A stretch of DNA of 64,000 bases, taken from contig NC_054547.1 in assembly GCF_017654505.1 (NCBI RefSeq), positions 26,053,975 to 26,117,974 of the forward strand, given 5' to 3'. Position numbers and translations under genes: made by a program. The notes below the pieces were generated by a model. The model was not told where the DNA came from and did not search any database. It worked only from the letters and a program-made list of their open reading frames with translations. This document shows positions 45,244 to 56,366 of the stretch, piece after piece (positions within the stretch are counted from its first letter, which is position 1; every line of letters begins with the position of its first letter). Origin of the DNA: Polyodon spathula. Its lineage: Eukaryota; Chordata; Actinopteri; Acipenseriformes; Polyodontidae.

Positions 45244-45820
45244 TCAATATTTGGTGGAATAACCCTGATTTTCAAGCACAGCTTTCAATGCTCTTGGCAT
45301 GCTCTCCACCAGTCTTTCACATTGATGTTGGGTGACTTTATGCCACTCCTGACGCAAAAATTCAAGCAGCTCGGCTTTGTTTGATGGCTTGTGACCATCT
45401 GTCTTCCTCTTGATCACATTCCAGAGGTTTTCAATGGGGTTCAGGTCTGGAGATTGGGCTGGCCATGACAGGGTCTTGATCTGGTGGTCCTCCATCCGCA
45501 CCTTGATTGACCTGGCTATGTGGCATGGAGCATTGTCCTGCTGGAAAAAACAATCTTCAGAGTTGAGGAACATTGTCAGAGCAGAAGGAAGCAAGTTTTC
45601 TTCCAGGACAACCTTGTACTTGGCTTGATTCATGCGCCCTTCACAAAGACAAATCTGCCCGATTCCAGCCTTGCTGAAGCACCCCCAGATCATCACCGAT
45701 CCTCCACCACATTTCACAGTGGGTGCGAGACACTGTGACTTGTAGGCCTCTTCAGGTCTCCGTCTAACCATTAGACGACCAGGTGCTGGGCAAAGCTGAA
45801 AATTTGACTCATCTGGGGGT
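45244..45820 (-). pseudogene. Tc1-like transposase, C-terminal part (left arm and spacer)
   Basis: Minus strand: DESNFQLCPAPGRLMVRRRP, then [20 protein letters not shown], then CFFQQDNAPCHIARSIKVRM (second D) and [20 protein letters not shown] (E), ending ENQGYSTKY. The three catalytic acids are present, but the DNA-binding domains are gone. The frame runs into antisense sequence of the other arm at its start (45981-45821), which is not true protein coding. Confidence 0.85.
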
Positions 45821-45867
45821 GCTTCAGCAAGGCTGGAATCGGGCAGATTTGTCTTTGTGAAGGGTGC

Positions 45868-46257
45868 ATGAATCAAGCCAACTACAAGGTTGTCCTGGAA
45901 GAAAACTTGCTTCCTTCTGCTCTGACAATGTTCCTCAACTCTGAAGATTGTTTTTTCCAGCAGGACAATGCTCCATGCCACACAGCCAGGTCAATCAAGG
46001 TGCGGATGGAGGACCACCAGATCAAGACCCTGTCATGGCCAGCCCAATCTCCAGACCTGAACCCCATTGAAAACCTCTGGAATGTGATCAAGAGGAAGAT
46101 GGATGGTCACAAGCCATCAAACAAAGCCGAGCTGCTTGAATTTTTGCGCCAGGAGTGGCATAAAGTCACCCAACATCAATGTGAAAGACTGATGGAGAGC
46201 ATGCCAAGACGCATGAAAGCTCTGCTTGAAAATCAGGGTTACTCCACCAAATATTGA
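45868..46257 (+). pseudogene. Tc1-like transposase, C-terminal part (right arm)
   Basis: Plus strand copy starting NQANYKVVLEENLLPSALTM, through CFFQQDNAPCHTARSIKVRM and [20 protein letters not shown], ending ENQGYSTKY. A few residues differ from the left arm (for example MESMPRRMKALL versus VESMPRALKAVL). The first catalytic D and everything N-terminal are missing. Confidence 0.85.
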
Positions 46258-46559
46258 TTTCTGAACTCTTCCTAAGTTAAAACATTAGTACTGTGTTGTT
46301 TAAAAATGAATATGAACTTATTTTCTTTGCATTATTCGAGGTCTGACAGCACTGCATCTTTTTTGTTATTTTGACCAATTGTCATTTTCTGCAAGTAAAT
46401 GATCTAAATGACAATATTTTTATTTGGAATTTGGGAGAAATGTTGTCAGTAGTTTATAGAATAAAACAAAAATGTTCATTTTACCCAAACACATACCTAT
46501 AAATAGTAAAACCAGAGAAACTGATAATTTTGCAGTGGTCTCTTAATTTTTTCCAGAGC

Positions 46560-46563
<4 letters not shown>

Positions 46564-46642
<79 letters not shown>
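46564..46642 (+). repeat. (TA)n microsatellite
   Basis: Adjacent to the right end of the foldback element; followed by an A-run near 46663-46681. Confidence 0.95.
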
Positions 46643-46646
<4 letters not shown>

Positions 46647-48840
46647 AATTTTTTAGATTTTTAAAAAAAAAAAAAAAAAAACATGAATATGAATATGATA
46701 TTTTACAAAATTAGTCCCATGCTGAATTTGTCCTACTATAAAATGGATATGAGCTGGTATCTTTGCTGTGACTTCAGCATTACAAGACTAAGAATTACAC
46801 GGAATGAAGCAATTAATCTTGTGAATAATCAAGGCATTGACCATCCACGAGTCAATTGAAATACACTTGAATAAGATAGCATTTCCTATTTCAATTTGGA
46901 GTTCATTTGAATGCATGGAGATGAGTAAATCTTGCTGGCACTGATTTACTGCTGAACAGAATGCATTGAGTATTTGGAGCTTACTTAAATCAGTGTACGC
47001 CATTTTACAATGACAGTATGAAGAACAGTGTGAAACAAACATAACAGGACATATGTTATTATATAATAATGTCCTCAATATATCACATTCCAAACCACTC
47101 TGATATTAAAGAGTAAGTCATTTCAAATGCCATTGCATGCTTTTTTATTGTATTTTTTTTTTTTTTTACATTCATATTACTTTATTTTTGTGTAATGGGC
47201 AGTGTTGGATAAACACAGCTCTTACAGATTCTGTCCCTGTCGGTGAGATGAAATGAGGTTAAAAGCTTGAATAACCACAAATGCAGAGAAGCCCGGCTCT
47301 TTTGCATAGTGGTTGAGATGCTTGTTGTTGGTATGTGCAATTGGCAGGCCCAGCCTCCGTTCTGTCACATTTATATAATTCTGAGTGATTTTGGTGCCCA
47401 AATATTGAGTTATTACCTTTTTTCTTTCTCAAACAAGTTTCAAAGCATCTCAAAGCCAGATAAGGGCAACATGACCATTTAGAATGACTGCAAACAACAT
47501 AAAAGTCAAGAAAAAAAAAAAAAATTAAACTGAATGAAATGTGGGGCTCTTTAAAAAAAAATCTAATTATATAATAGAAGAATTTAGTGTAAATCTGAAC
47601 ACTCTTGATATACTGTACTACAGGAACATTTTACAACCACTGCAATAGTGTCAATCAGAATTGCACACAAAGCAAGTGAAAAATGTGCCATTTCAAACAA
47701 GCCCCCTTCCATTAAATGACAACCAGAATACATCAAATATAAATACACTTTGAAGTATATTTTAGTTGGCTCTCCTCAGTAACTGATGTTTGTTTCAAAG
47801 CTTTCATAATGTGCATTGTACAATGCAATATAATAATCAGCACATTTGAAAAGTGTTTTTCCTCATGGTAATTTAACTAAACTAGAAGCAAGCAACTCAG
47901 CAGTTTATTTTAAGGTCTTATATCCACTCAAGTTGTCTTTTTTTCATTTTGTAATATTGTAGTAGACTATTGAAAGGAATTGTTTTCACTCTTTATATAA
48001 TCTGTCAATCTAATCCATGTGTCATTGTTAATATTTCCAAGAAAGAGTTTTTTTCCTCAATCAGTCACAATATTACAAGATTAGATCACATAAATAGAGT
48101 TGTCAGTCTGGGGGTGCTGTATGTTGAGAATGAAGGGTACAGTATAAACTGCTGAAGAACCAGAAGATGACAGGTGGGATTATAAAACCTTGTTTTAAGC
48201 ACCGACTCTATATTTTGAATAATTTATATTGGACAAAGAAACGCAAATTGGACAGTTAGTACATCTGAAGATCTATTTTACTCCATTTTAAATAATGATG
48301 TACTGTCTCTTGGCTTGAGGCTGGCCTGGAAAGGAGATATATAGAAAATAATTGCGTTTCAACTAAACTGATTTGCTGAGTTGAGTATAAGAGTAGTTTT
48401 GTAAAATATTTGTTGTACTGTAGATCTAAAAAGTTTATGGTATGGAAATTAACAATAGCAATCGGTGTGTAAAAGATGTGTTTATTATATATGCAAAACT
48501 GTTTATAATAGTTTTTGTGACATACTGTTTTAAAAAAAAAAAAGCAATAGTGGTTGACGACAGCATGGCAGTTTTTAATGGTACTGCTTCTGGGAGTTCA
48601 GTATGAGAGAATATTTAATTTAAACAAATACTACTTGAGACCTGTAACCTGAATTCTATTGTATGTTTTTTATTGAAAAGGTGAACATGGATGTCCTCAA
48701 CCAAATATACTACCTCATGGTCTTTTTGCTTAAAAGATACGTGAAAATATCCTTGAATAGATAACTGACTCTTCAATTAATATGATACCTGGTACTCACC
48801 ATTACATCATAATAAAAAAGAATCCATTCAGCTGAATTTC
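46643..48840. other. No gene recognised
   Basis: About 2.2 kb of AT-rich DNA with T- and A-runs. The short frames show no family resemblance. A tRNA-like AGTGGTTGAGATGC near 47311-47324 has no box B. Confidence 0.4.
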
Positions 48841-48845
48841 TAATC

Positions 48846-49200
48846 ATGAAACCATCAATTACATTAGCTTCGGATGTTGGTCTGGAGGCAGTCTTGTCCC
48901 AGCAGGTCAATGGAGTAGAACATTCCATCCTCTATATAAGTAAAAAAAAAACAATGCTCCCTCGGGAGCGTAACTACTCCGTCATTGAGAAGGAATGTGT
49001 GACCATGAAATGGGCTACTCAGACCTTGCGTTACTATCTATTAGGACATTTATTTAATCTCATCACTGACCATGCCCCACTCAAGTGGTTAAGCATGATG
49101 AAGGCTAGCAACACCTGGAAAACTTGATGGTATTTGGCGCTGCAACCCTATATGTATATATGTACCCTACTCTGTATTTCATGACACACTGTGCAGGGAA
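48846..49200 (+). pseudogene. Ty3/gypsy RNase H fragment
   Basis: ASDVGLEAVLSQQVNG then YISKKKTMLPRERNYSVIEK, ECVTMKWATQTLRYYLLG and LITDHAPLKWL. This is the RNase H domain of Ty3/gypsy polymerases; usual motif positions (D of 'TDAS' here ASD, E of 'IEKE', D of 'TDH') are visible. A frameshift after 49125 leads to a degraded HCAGKDHQNA block. No other pol domains remain. Confidence 0.8.
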
Positions 49201-49311
49201 AGATCACCAAAATGCGGTTTACTTTTCCGGAGGGTGGGGGGGGAGGGGGGCATAATGGGGAAAGAAGATTCAGTCGAGTGTACCTTCGGCTCCACTTTGA
49301 GCTGTGGGATA

Positions 49312-49707
49312 TGTGACAGAAAGCGAATTAATCCTAGTCAACAATCTTTAATAATAACGGATAATTGTATTGAATCACCAGTTTGACTTTGAGAACTCAC
49401 TGATGGACTTGTGATTCTATGTATTTAAAATTGTATGTCCATTCTATTATTATTTCAGGACTCCTTTTTGTGCACAGAGCGATACACATTGCTGTGTAGA
49501 GTCTGTGATTATTATTTAAGTGTTGCCGGCACGCAACCCAGCCAAATAAAGAGATGCTTTACCAAGAACTGTCTTGTGTCTATCATTCCTGAGCACCCAT
49601 CACCACTACACCTGCATGATGCAAGCTACAATTCTTCATCCAGTTTTTTCTGCATTGGTAGTAAATGGATAATACCATTTACTACAAATTGGTACCACTA
49701 CACTTTG
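49312..49707 (+). mobile_element. Probable Ty3/gypsy LTR, 3' of the RNase H fragment
   Basis: Starts TGTGACAGAAAGCG. A G-rich purine tract lies at 49230-49260. An AATAAAG at 49546-49552 is followed by a U5-like CTGTCTTGTGTCTATCATTC. The 3' end is uncertain (around 49610-49707). No duplication could be verified. Confidence 0.5.
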
Positions 49708-49902
49708 TAAGGGGCTTCTGGGATAAACCCTAACTTATCCATCTAGCCTATTCAACAGTCACTCACAAACATATTGCACTCAACAAGACACAAAGGTACA
49801 AAACACCCTGACTTGAAGACTATACCAAGAAAGCAACACAATGCTTTATGCATGTGCTCCCAATTTTTAATTGAAATAAGGTAATAATGTGAATGTGATT
49901 TA

Positions 49903-49933
<31 letters not shown>

Positions 49934-51384
49934 TATATACGTATTATATATAGATATATAGATATATATAATATAGATATATATAACGGCTCTACTGTGC
50001 ATGCCCATGATCTGCCAACCATAAACATTTGGGGGTCTCTCTCACTTAAAAGGGCAGCAGTAAAATACAATCGGCATACAGTTAACTAACTCCTTAAATG
50101 GGTGATGGTATTATATGCTTGGGTTTGTTACAGCTTGTATGATGGATTGCTTATTACAATTCTTGCATGTATTTAAAGATGGAGCGATTTATCTAATCAG
50201 AGATAGTAATATAAAAAGCAAAGCAAAACATGGGAGTTTGCTAATACTGCAATAAATTGCTCCACCCCCAATCACTCTGCATGTACGTGTTTGCCCCAAT
50301 GCTTGTAGGAAGGTGGTGTAAATGACAGGTAAAAGATAGTAATCAAACATGCCGCCAGGAAATCAATTTGAACCCAATTAGATCTGATTAAACCGTGTAA
50401 TTTGTTTTTGCACACATTCAAATCTATTTAGCTTGAATTCTTTGTTCGATATTGCTGTGAACTCTATACTAGCTTGCCAACAGCACTACTCTGACACGCA
50501 AATCAGTCTTTCTGTTTTTTCAGAAGACAGCATCACCATTGCTCTTCAGGGCAAGAATGTAATTGAGAAGCTACAATAGGTGCTTTGGGACCAGTTGTCT
50601 CCAGTTCTCCCCTTTTACTGATTTTCCATCTTCAGGCCTTTCTTCTCACTCTGCTCTCTTTTCAATTAATTGCTTGTTTTTTTTTTTTTTCATTTGTTTA
50701 TATGTGAGGTAGGAGCACCTTTGATGGTTGTTCCTGCTCACTTTGTTTAGTGTGAGTCATCACACCTATCCCTTTTCCTCTTTTTTTAAAAAAAAATGGT
50801 TCCTTCCTTCATAGGATTTCATAGGGCTGTACTATGTCCTAAGCACAGTCACATATCAGCCGGTGTAAAATCTATGCAACACATATAAAAACAAATATTC
50901 AATAAAATAAGCACAAAACCTATGCACAACAAACAAAGATATCAGATATAATGTCAGTCTTCAGTTAACCTTTAAATAAGTAGATAACAAGTCTTCTAGT
51001 TGTCTTTCAAGACTGCACCACTGTGTTTCATTTTGAAGCAACACAATTCTGTATACATGTGCAACCAAATACAAATAAATTGCTCCATCCTCTTCAGTCT
51101 TCTTTGTGTATGTCTATTGTTGGCTGAAACGTTAAGGATAAATGTAATTTTCTTGTTCATTTCAATTATTTAAATGCAGAAAGATGCTACATTTTTAAGA
51201 AGGATTGTGCATGTGGTATACTTAACACCAGCCTAATGGAGTAATGCAACAAAAAAAAAAAAAAATGGATTGCGATAGATTTGATATTGAACTTGGCCCA
51301 AAAATTTATAAATTACAGTTGAATTTTCCGAAAGAGGGCCGGCTAACCTTTTGAGGCAAGTGGATTCTACTTGATTTGCTGAAA

Positions 51385-51441
<57 letters not shown>

Positions 51442-53044
51442 CTGCTTTGTATCTCTGTATCAAGAAAATGTAATGCAAGCTCTTAAATTCTGCAAAGTGT
51501 CAGTGCACACAAAGTAGACACATTGGAATGGATCTTGTTTGGAATTCTATAGAGCTACCTTAGTCAATGCTCCAGAGAAGCTGTGTCAAGGGTATTTTGT
51601 GCATCGAAAAAAAAATTACACATGATATTAAATGTAATGTGTAACGAATACGCCTAGCAATTTTGCTGAACAGCTTGCATTCATGAAGCTTGTATTTTGT
51701 TGGTTCCTGGTGTCTCAATGGTCAGTTTTGAATATAGGGCATGCAAGTGCTATATACATATACTATAGCTAGAGAATGCCAGGGCAGCTCATTGTAGCCT
51801 GACTGAGAATTGCCTTGAAACACCTGACCAATAAATCTGGGTTTTCAAAAAAAAAAAAAAAAAAAACATAAAAAAACACACTGTTGTATCTACTCACTTG
51901 CAATGCGTGTTTGTGACTGGTGAGTACACAACTGGATTCTTCATTTTACCTATCTCTCAACTGAGTTTGTCTGCAGCACTTAATAAAGAAAAATGATCTG
52001 TTTCTGTGTTTATTTGCTTCAGAGCCATATTGCTTGTGGTCAATAAAGGAAATAAGAATAATTGTTGTTTTTAAGTTTTTGTAGAACCTTTTCTGCTGTC
52101 TAGTCCTCACATAACTATAACCAACCTGAAAATACTAGTGTATATTTATCAAATAGTCATATTTATGAAGTAAAAGATCTGCCAGTATTCTGGGAAGTAA
52201 ATCTGCTAAACCATTACAAAGACCCATATAGCACTTGGTATGCTGGTAAACTTGTGGTCTGGTGGTATGAGTTCAGATTCTTAGTTTAGTCAGCTGCGTT
52301 CCTCAATCCTGATGTCATTTGCAAGGGAATAGGGCGTTCCTCAATTCTGATTCTGCAGTGCTTGTGGTTTTCTTTGCACTGGGGTTGGTCACATTTTGAC
52401 CTCCAGGGTAAAAGACAGATGGAAAGAAATAATTCAAATGTTCACTTGCTGCTGAGTAGGGCAGGCATCAGAATGACTGGTCAAGATGAGCCAATAACTT
52501 CTCCAGACTTTCCTGTCAAAAAAAAGCTGTTGGCATATTACATCAAGGGAACAGTTTGACAAGAGTAAAGACCTTCTGAGACAGGCGGAGAAAGTTTAAT
52601 ACTCCGATACCTTTATCCATCACCTTGGTAAGCCAAGTTAAAGTTAAATGGTGGAGGAAGTAATGACAGTTTAATTTGCTTAAAATTCTCTTGCCTCCAT
52701 CTTGTGTTTCGATTAATCAAAGATTTGCCACAAGCTCTAACCCAGCAATACCCATGACCAAATCAAAGCATGAAGTATGGCCTTATTCATTTTCTTCTAA
52801 TTTGTATGATAATTAACACTTGCTTTTTCGTTAATTGTTCTCCCACAAGGTGGTTGATTGGACTTTATAGAAGCATGCTGGGGTAATACACCTTTTGATG
52901 AATGATCTGGCCTTGCTTTCTGTCAAAGACTACCTTTTGAAAAGTATTTTTTCTATAACTATTTTATGAGGTAATTTAAGGTTCTATACTTGTGAAATAT
53001 TAAACAAGTCAAATTTTTAATGATGACTGAAACAACTTCTTTAA
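49708..53044. other. No gene recognised; AT microsatellites and (TAA)n
   Basis: About 3.3 kb, AT-rich. Contains imperfect (TA)n at 49905-49985, a (TAA)n tract at 51390-51440 and an A-run near 51848-51867. No frame with a known domain. Confidence 0.45.
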
Positions 53045-53809
53045 ATCAATGTGACAGAAATACAGTGATTCTTGGTGGTAAATCTCCCTCCTGACCTGTG
53101 AGGGGCTAAGTAGCGAGAACTGGGTACCTTGGACGGGTTGGCCCAACAGTTCTTTCCCAGGGTTCAAGGGAAGTCAGCCAGCTAGAAAAGGGGCAGAACT
53201 CCGGTTCATTAATTTATCGACCAGGAAGGGAAACGATGCGGCAGTCATGGATTGGAGAGGCGGCTCCACTCGTTTACCAAGGGGTCATGTGTGACGGCAT
53301 AAAAGGGGACAGAGAGACGCAATCTGTTCCTTTGCTTTGGTTTAATAATAGAACCCAGAAGGACCTGTAAGAAAACCTGTGATAACGTATCGTGAGTGTT
53401 TGTTTATTTTGTTACTAACTATTGTTGTTTGGTATTAGTAGATGGTTAACACGTTCTGGAGCTGTCGCCAAGGGCCAGCACAAAACCTGAAACAACACTG
53501 CACTATTGTCACGTATAAACCTGTATCACCCACCACAAGCACTACTGCACACACCCAGGACTGGTGACCGTGTGAGTACATTGTGGGAAGGACACGCGTG
53601 TTTATTGTTTGGGACTGCAACCCTGTTATTATTTACCCTGTGCACTACACATTGTTGTGTATTGCCAGGGATTATTATTAATTGTCACCAGACCTAGAAT
53701 TAAAAAATAAAAGAAATCACTTTCCAACTGGATTACAAGTCTCTGTCTATTAATTACACACCACATCAATCCTACACCTCTACACTGCAAACCGCTTTGT
53801 CACAATCAA
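53045..53809 (+). mobile_element. Solo LTR, family B, with perfect 5-bp duplication
   Basis: The LTR is 53050-53804 (755 bp), starting TGTGACAG and ending TTTGTCACA. ATCAA flanks both sides (53045-53049 and 53805-53809). A TATA-like GCATAAAAGGGG is near 53299. An AATAAAAG lies near 53707. It carries no coding sequence, as expected after recombination between two LTRs. A shorter inverted copy is at 25578-26043. Confidence 0.9.
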
Positions 53810-54513
53810 ATAATAGAAATGTGCTTATAAATGGAGTAATATGATACATTTTGAGTAAAATGTTATTTAGGCATGAGATAGGGTGAGGGACATTTAGCTG
53901 TGAAGTTCAGCCTCCCGACAGATGGAGGCGCTAAAGCCATTAACTTCCATCCCTGGCCATCTTGGTAAGGTCAACCATATGGCTACTTTCAACCTGCCCT
54001 TCTCCAATGCAGAGATTAAAGAGATATGCTTGCCAACTAGTGATAGGTGTATCACTGATTGAGGAGGCAGAGATTGAAAGCATATAAGGGGACTGTGATG
54101 AAACCTAATGAGATGATTTTGTTAATTCTTTTGTTTTTGTTGTATTAATTAAATTTTTGGACATTGTAAATACAAATTACACCAGTCTTTTGAAACCTCA
54201 GTTTCTGAGTTGGATTTTGTTTTGGGTTCGGACTGGATCAGTTTCCTCCCCAGTGCCATTCACAAGGTCTTTGAAAACTGTTGCATTTTATGAAAGTTAA
54301 GCTACTAGTCCCACATTATATTAACAGGTCTGCACTGAGTAGAGCTAGCAGTTTATGACTTCAGTGCACATCTGAACATGCATAACAAATAGGTGTTAAT
54401 AGAAATGATTGACAAATTAAACACTAAATTAATTTTGAATACATCTGTGAGCAGTATCACTGTTTTAACGCTGATAAATCAACTAAAGAGCTGATCGCAA
54501 ATTCTTCTTTTAA

Positions 54514-54517
<4 letters not shown>
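53810..54517. other. No gene recognised
   Basis: The stretch 53880-54250 has a TATAAGGGG and could be a decayed LTR, but ends are not visible. Confidence 0.35.

Positions 54518-54599
<82 letters not shown>
54518..54599 (+). repeat. (TA)n microsatellite
   Basis: About 41 TA units. Confidence 0.95.
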
Positions 54600-54601
<2 letters not shown>

Positions 54602-55147
54602 GAAATAAAATCAACAAAATAGATCTGCATTTTCACTGCAGTAGTCCAATCAAAAGTGAGCGAATAAACCATTGAAGGTATTCTCAGTTTCAATTGAAGG
54701 TCTTGGGAGTTTAACCAATGGGAAAGATCTGTCCTGGTTTTGCAGCTGTTCAATCATTAGTGAGCAGAGGCAGGACATAAATATGTTGGGTTAAGCGGTG
54801 TAAAAATAACTGAATTTCCACACTATATTGCTTATTATAAAATCTTTATTGAGAATTACATTGAAAACTTTGAAGTAATATTTGGTTACGAATCAATTTT
54901 CAACATTAACTTTCTCAGAAAAAAGTTGGAGATTTTTAAAAAGGGAGGTATACAACACAAATACCTGAACTGACACAGGAAGGGAAGGAATATAATCACC
55001 ACTTCCAAAATTAAAATTATTAAAGGTATCCGTTGCATACCGGTAGCTGTCAATTAAAAGTAATAATGCAGTACAGAAAAAGAGCACTGACTACAGCAAT
55101 TTATAATATCTAACAAAGTCAGCGCAAAAACATTATCATTCCCAAAG
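54600..55147. other. No gene recognised
   Basis: Quiet AT-rich DNA before the DUF4371-like relic. Confidence 0.35.
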
Positions 55148-55560
55148 TTGCCTACGAGCCACTGTAACAGAAAACTTGGACAAATCTGGATTGATGTTCA
55201 ACTGGATGAGCAGAAGTATAGGGATACAATACATCACAAGGAACAAGTAAGGCCAAATTGTGAGGCTCTTAAATGCTTGATTGATTCTGTTGTTTGCCTT
55301 GGAAAGCAAGAAACTGGCTTTCAGAGGGCACGATGAAGGCACCAATTCCTCAGATAGAGGTAATTATGTGGAATTACATTCTCTGGTTTCTGACTCTGAT
55401 AGCATGTTAAGGAATCACTTGTCCATAGCCGCAGTATTCTCAGGTACCTGTAACAAGATTAAAAATGAGTTAATCTCTTCTTGTTCTGCGAGATGCAATA
55501 AAAGCAGAAATACAGGAAGTCAAATACGTAGCTGAAACAACCGATGACAGTTAAAATGAT
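55148..55560 (+). pseudogene. hAT-derived DUF4371-like (ZMYM/TTF-type) fragment
   Basis: Two overlapping frames give KEQVRPNCEALKCLIDSVVC then LAFRGHDEGTNSSDRGNYVE, NHLSIAAVFSG and NKIKNELISS. A further frame gives DAIKAEIQEVKYVAE. This is the DUF4371 layout (V..NREAL..LID....L..Q..AFRGH.E......GN..EL) found in hAT-family transposases and ZMYM1-like proteins. A frameshift near 55310 and another near 55490 break it. The catalytic D region (usual 'DETTD') is just beginning where the match is lost. No hAT ends seen. Confidence 0.7.
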
Positions 55561-55725
55561 CTAAACAATTATCTAAATCTTATTTTTTAGATTCTATTGA
55601 TTTGTTTAGTATTATTATGCAGGACAGCCACTATAAAATTGTTACCTTTATTAAAATTAATCTACCGGTTAATCAACTAATGCCCAGAAATGAACCGATC
55701 AAAAATATTAATCGAGTAACAGCCC

Positions 55726-55730
<5 letters not shown>

Positions 55731-55788
<58 letters not shown>
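55731..55788 (+). repeat. (CT)n microsatellite
   Basis: About 29 CT units, followed by AT-rich repeats to 55862. Confidence 0.95.
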
Positions 55789-55789
<1 letters not shown>

Positions 55790-55868
55790 TATATAGATTT
55801 ATAATTATATAATATATAATATATATATATATATATAATATATATATATATATATAATATATGGGAGT

Positions 55869-55923
55869 CACACCCTCATGTGGATACCAATATATATATA
55901 ATTGGTATTCACATGGGGGTGTG
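55869..55923. repeat. Inverted repeat, 23-bp arms, 9-bp spacer
   Basis: Arms 55869-55891 and 55901-55923 pair at 21 of 23 positions around an (AT) spacer. AT-rich repeats abut the left side. Confidence 0.85.
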
Positions 55924-56366
55924 AATATTACAGCATATTCCCATGGGTTGAAACTTTTTTTTTTCAAAAAGGGGCAAATCACTTGTAGATAACCATAAGC
56001 CACTAGAATTTTGAAAAAAAAAAAAATCTATTAATAAACATGACTAACCACATTTAATTTATAATTCTGAAAAATAAAGGTAGCCATATTATAAATTTGC
56101 AATAAAGATAACTGAAGATATACATAAAAAAATTTTGTGACCAATTTTCTTTGTTATTAGACAATTCAAAACAATACTATTCAATATAATATTAGTAATA
56201 ACAAACTATTTACAATGCTGGCTGGGACAGTGAGAGAAGAAACAAAAAAAACCCTACAGAATTAAAGTAAGTCTCTCCCAGCTGTGACAACTTTAGACCA
56301 TGATAACATAGATTTATGCTTGGCTCCTTGCAGCTTGGCTGTAGATCTTTCTAAATGTGCGATGGA

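Larger units (their letters stand above)
44934..46565. mobile_element. Foldback Tc1-like element (inverted 3' halves, ~755-bp arms)
   Basis: The left arm (44936-45690) and right arm (45811-46563) are near-identical inverted copies of the 3' half of a Tc1-like element, including its terminus CACAGCTCTGG...AATTAAGAGACCACTGC. A 120-bp unique spacer lies between them. TA-rich sequence flanks both ends. Each arm ends with the C-terminus of the transposase. The left-arm frame on the minus strand continues through the spacer to the first catalytic D (DESNFQL). Transcribed as one RNA it could fold into a very long hairpin. Confidence 0.9.

Noticed and set aside
45821..45981. N-terminal 53 codons of a long minus-strand frame in the foldback element
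   Set aside because: They are the antisense of the transposase coding strand in the right arm; the frame stays open by chance across the palindrome.
47311..47324. tRNA-like AGTGGTTGAGATGC
   Set aside because: No box B and no cloverleaf could be drawn.
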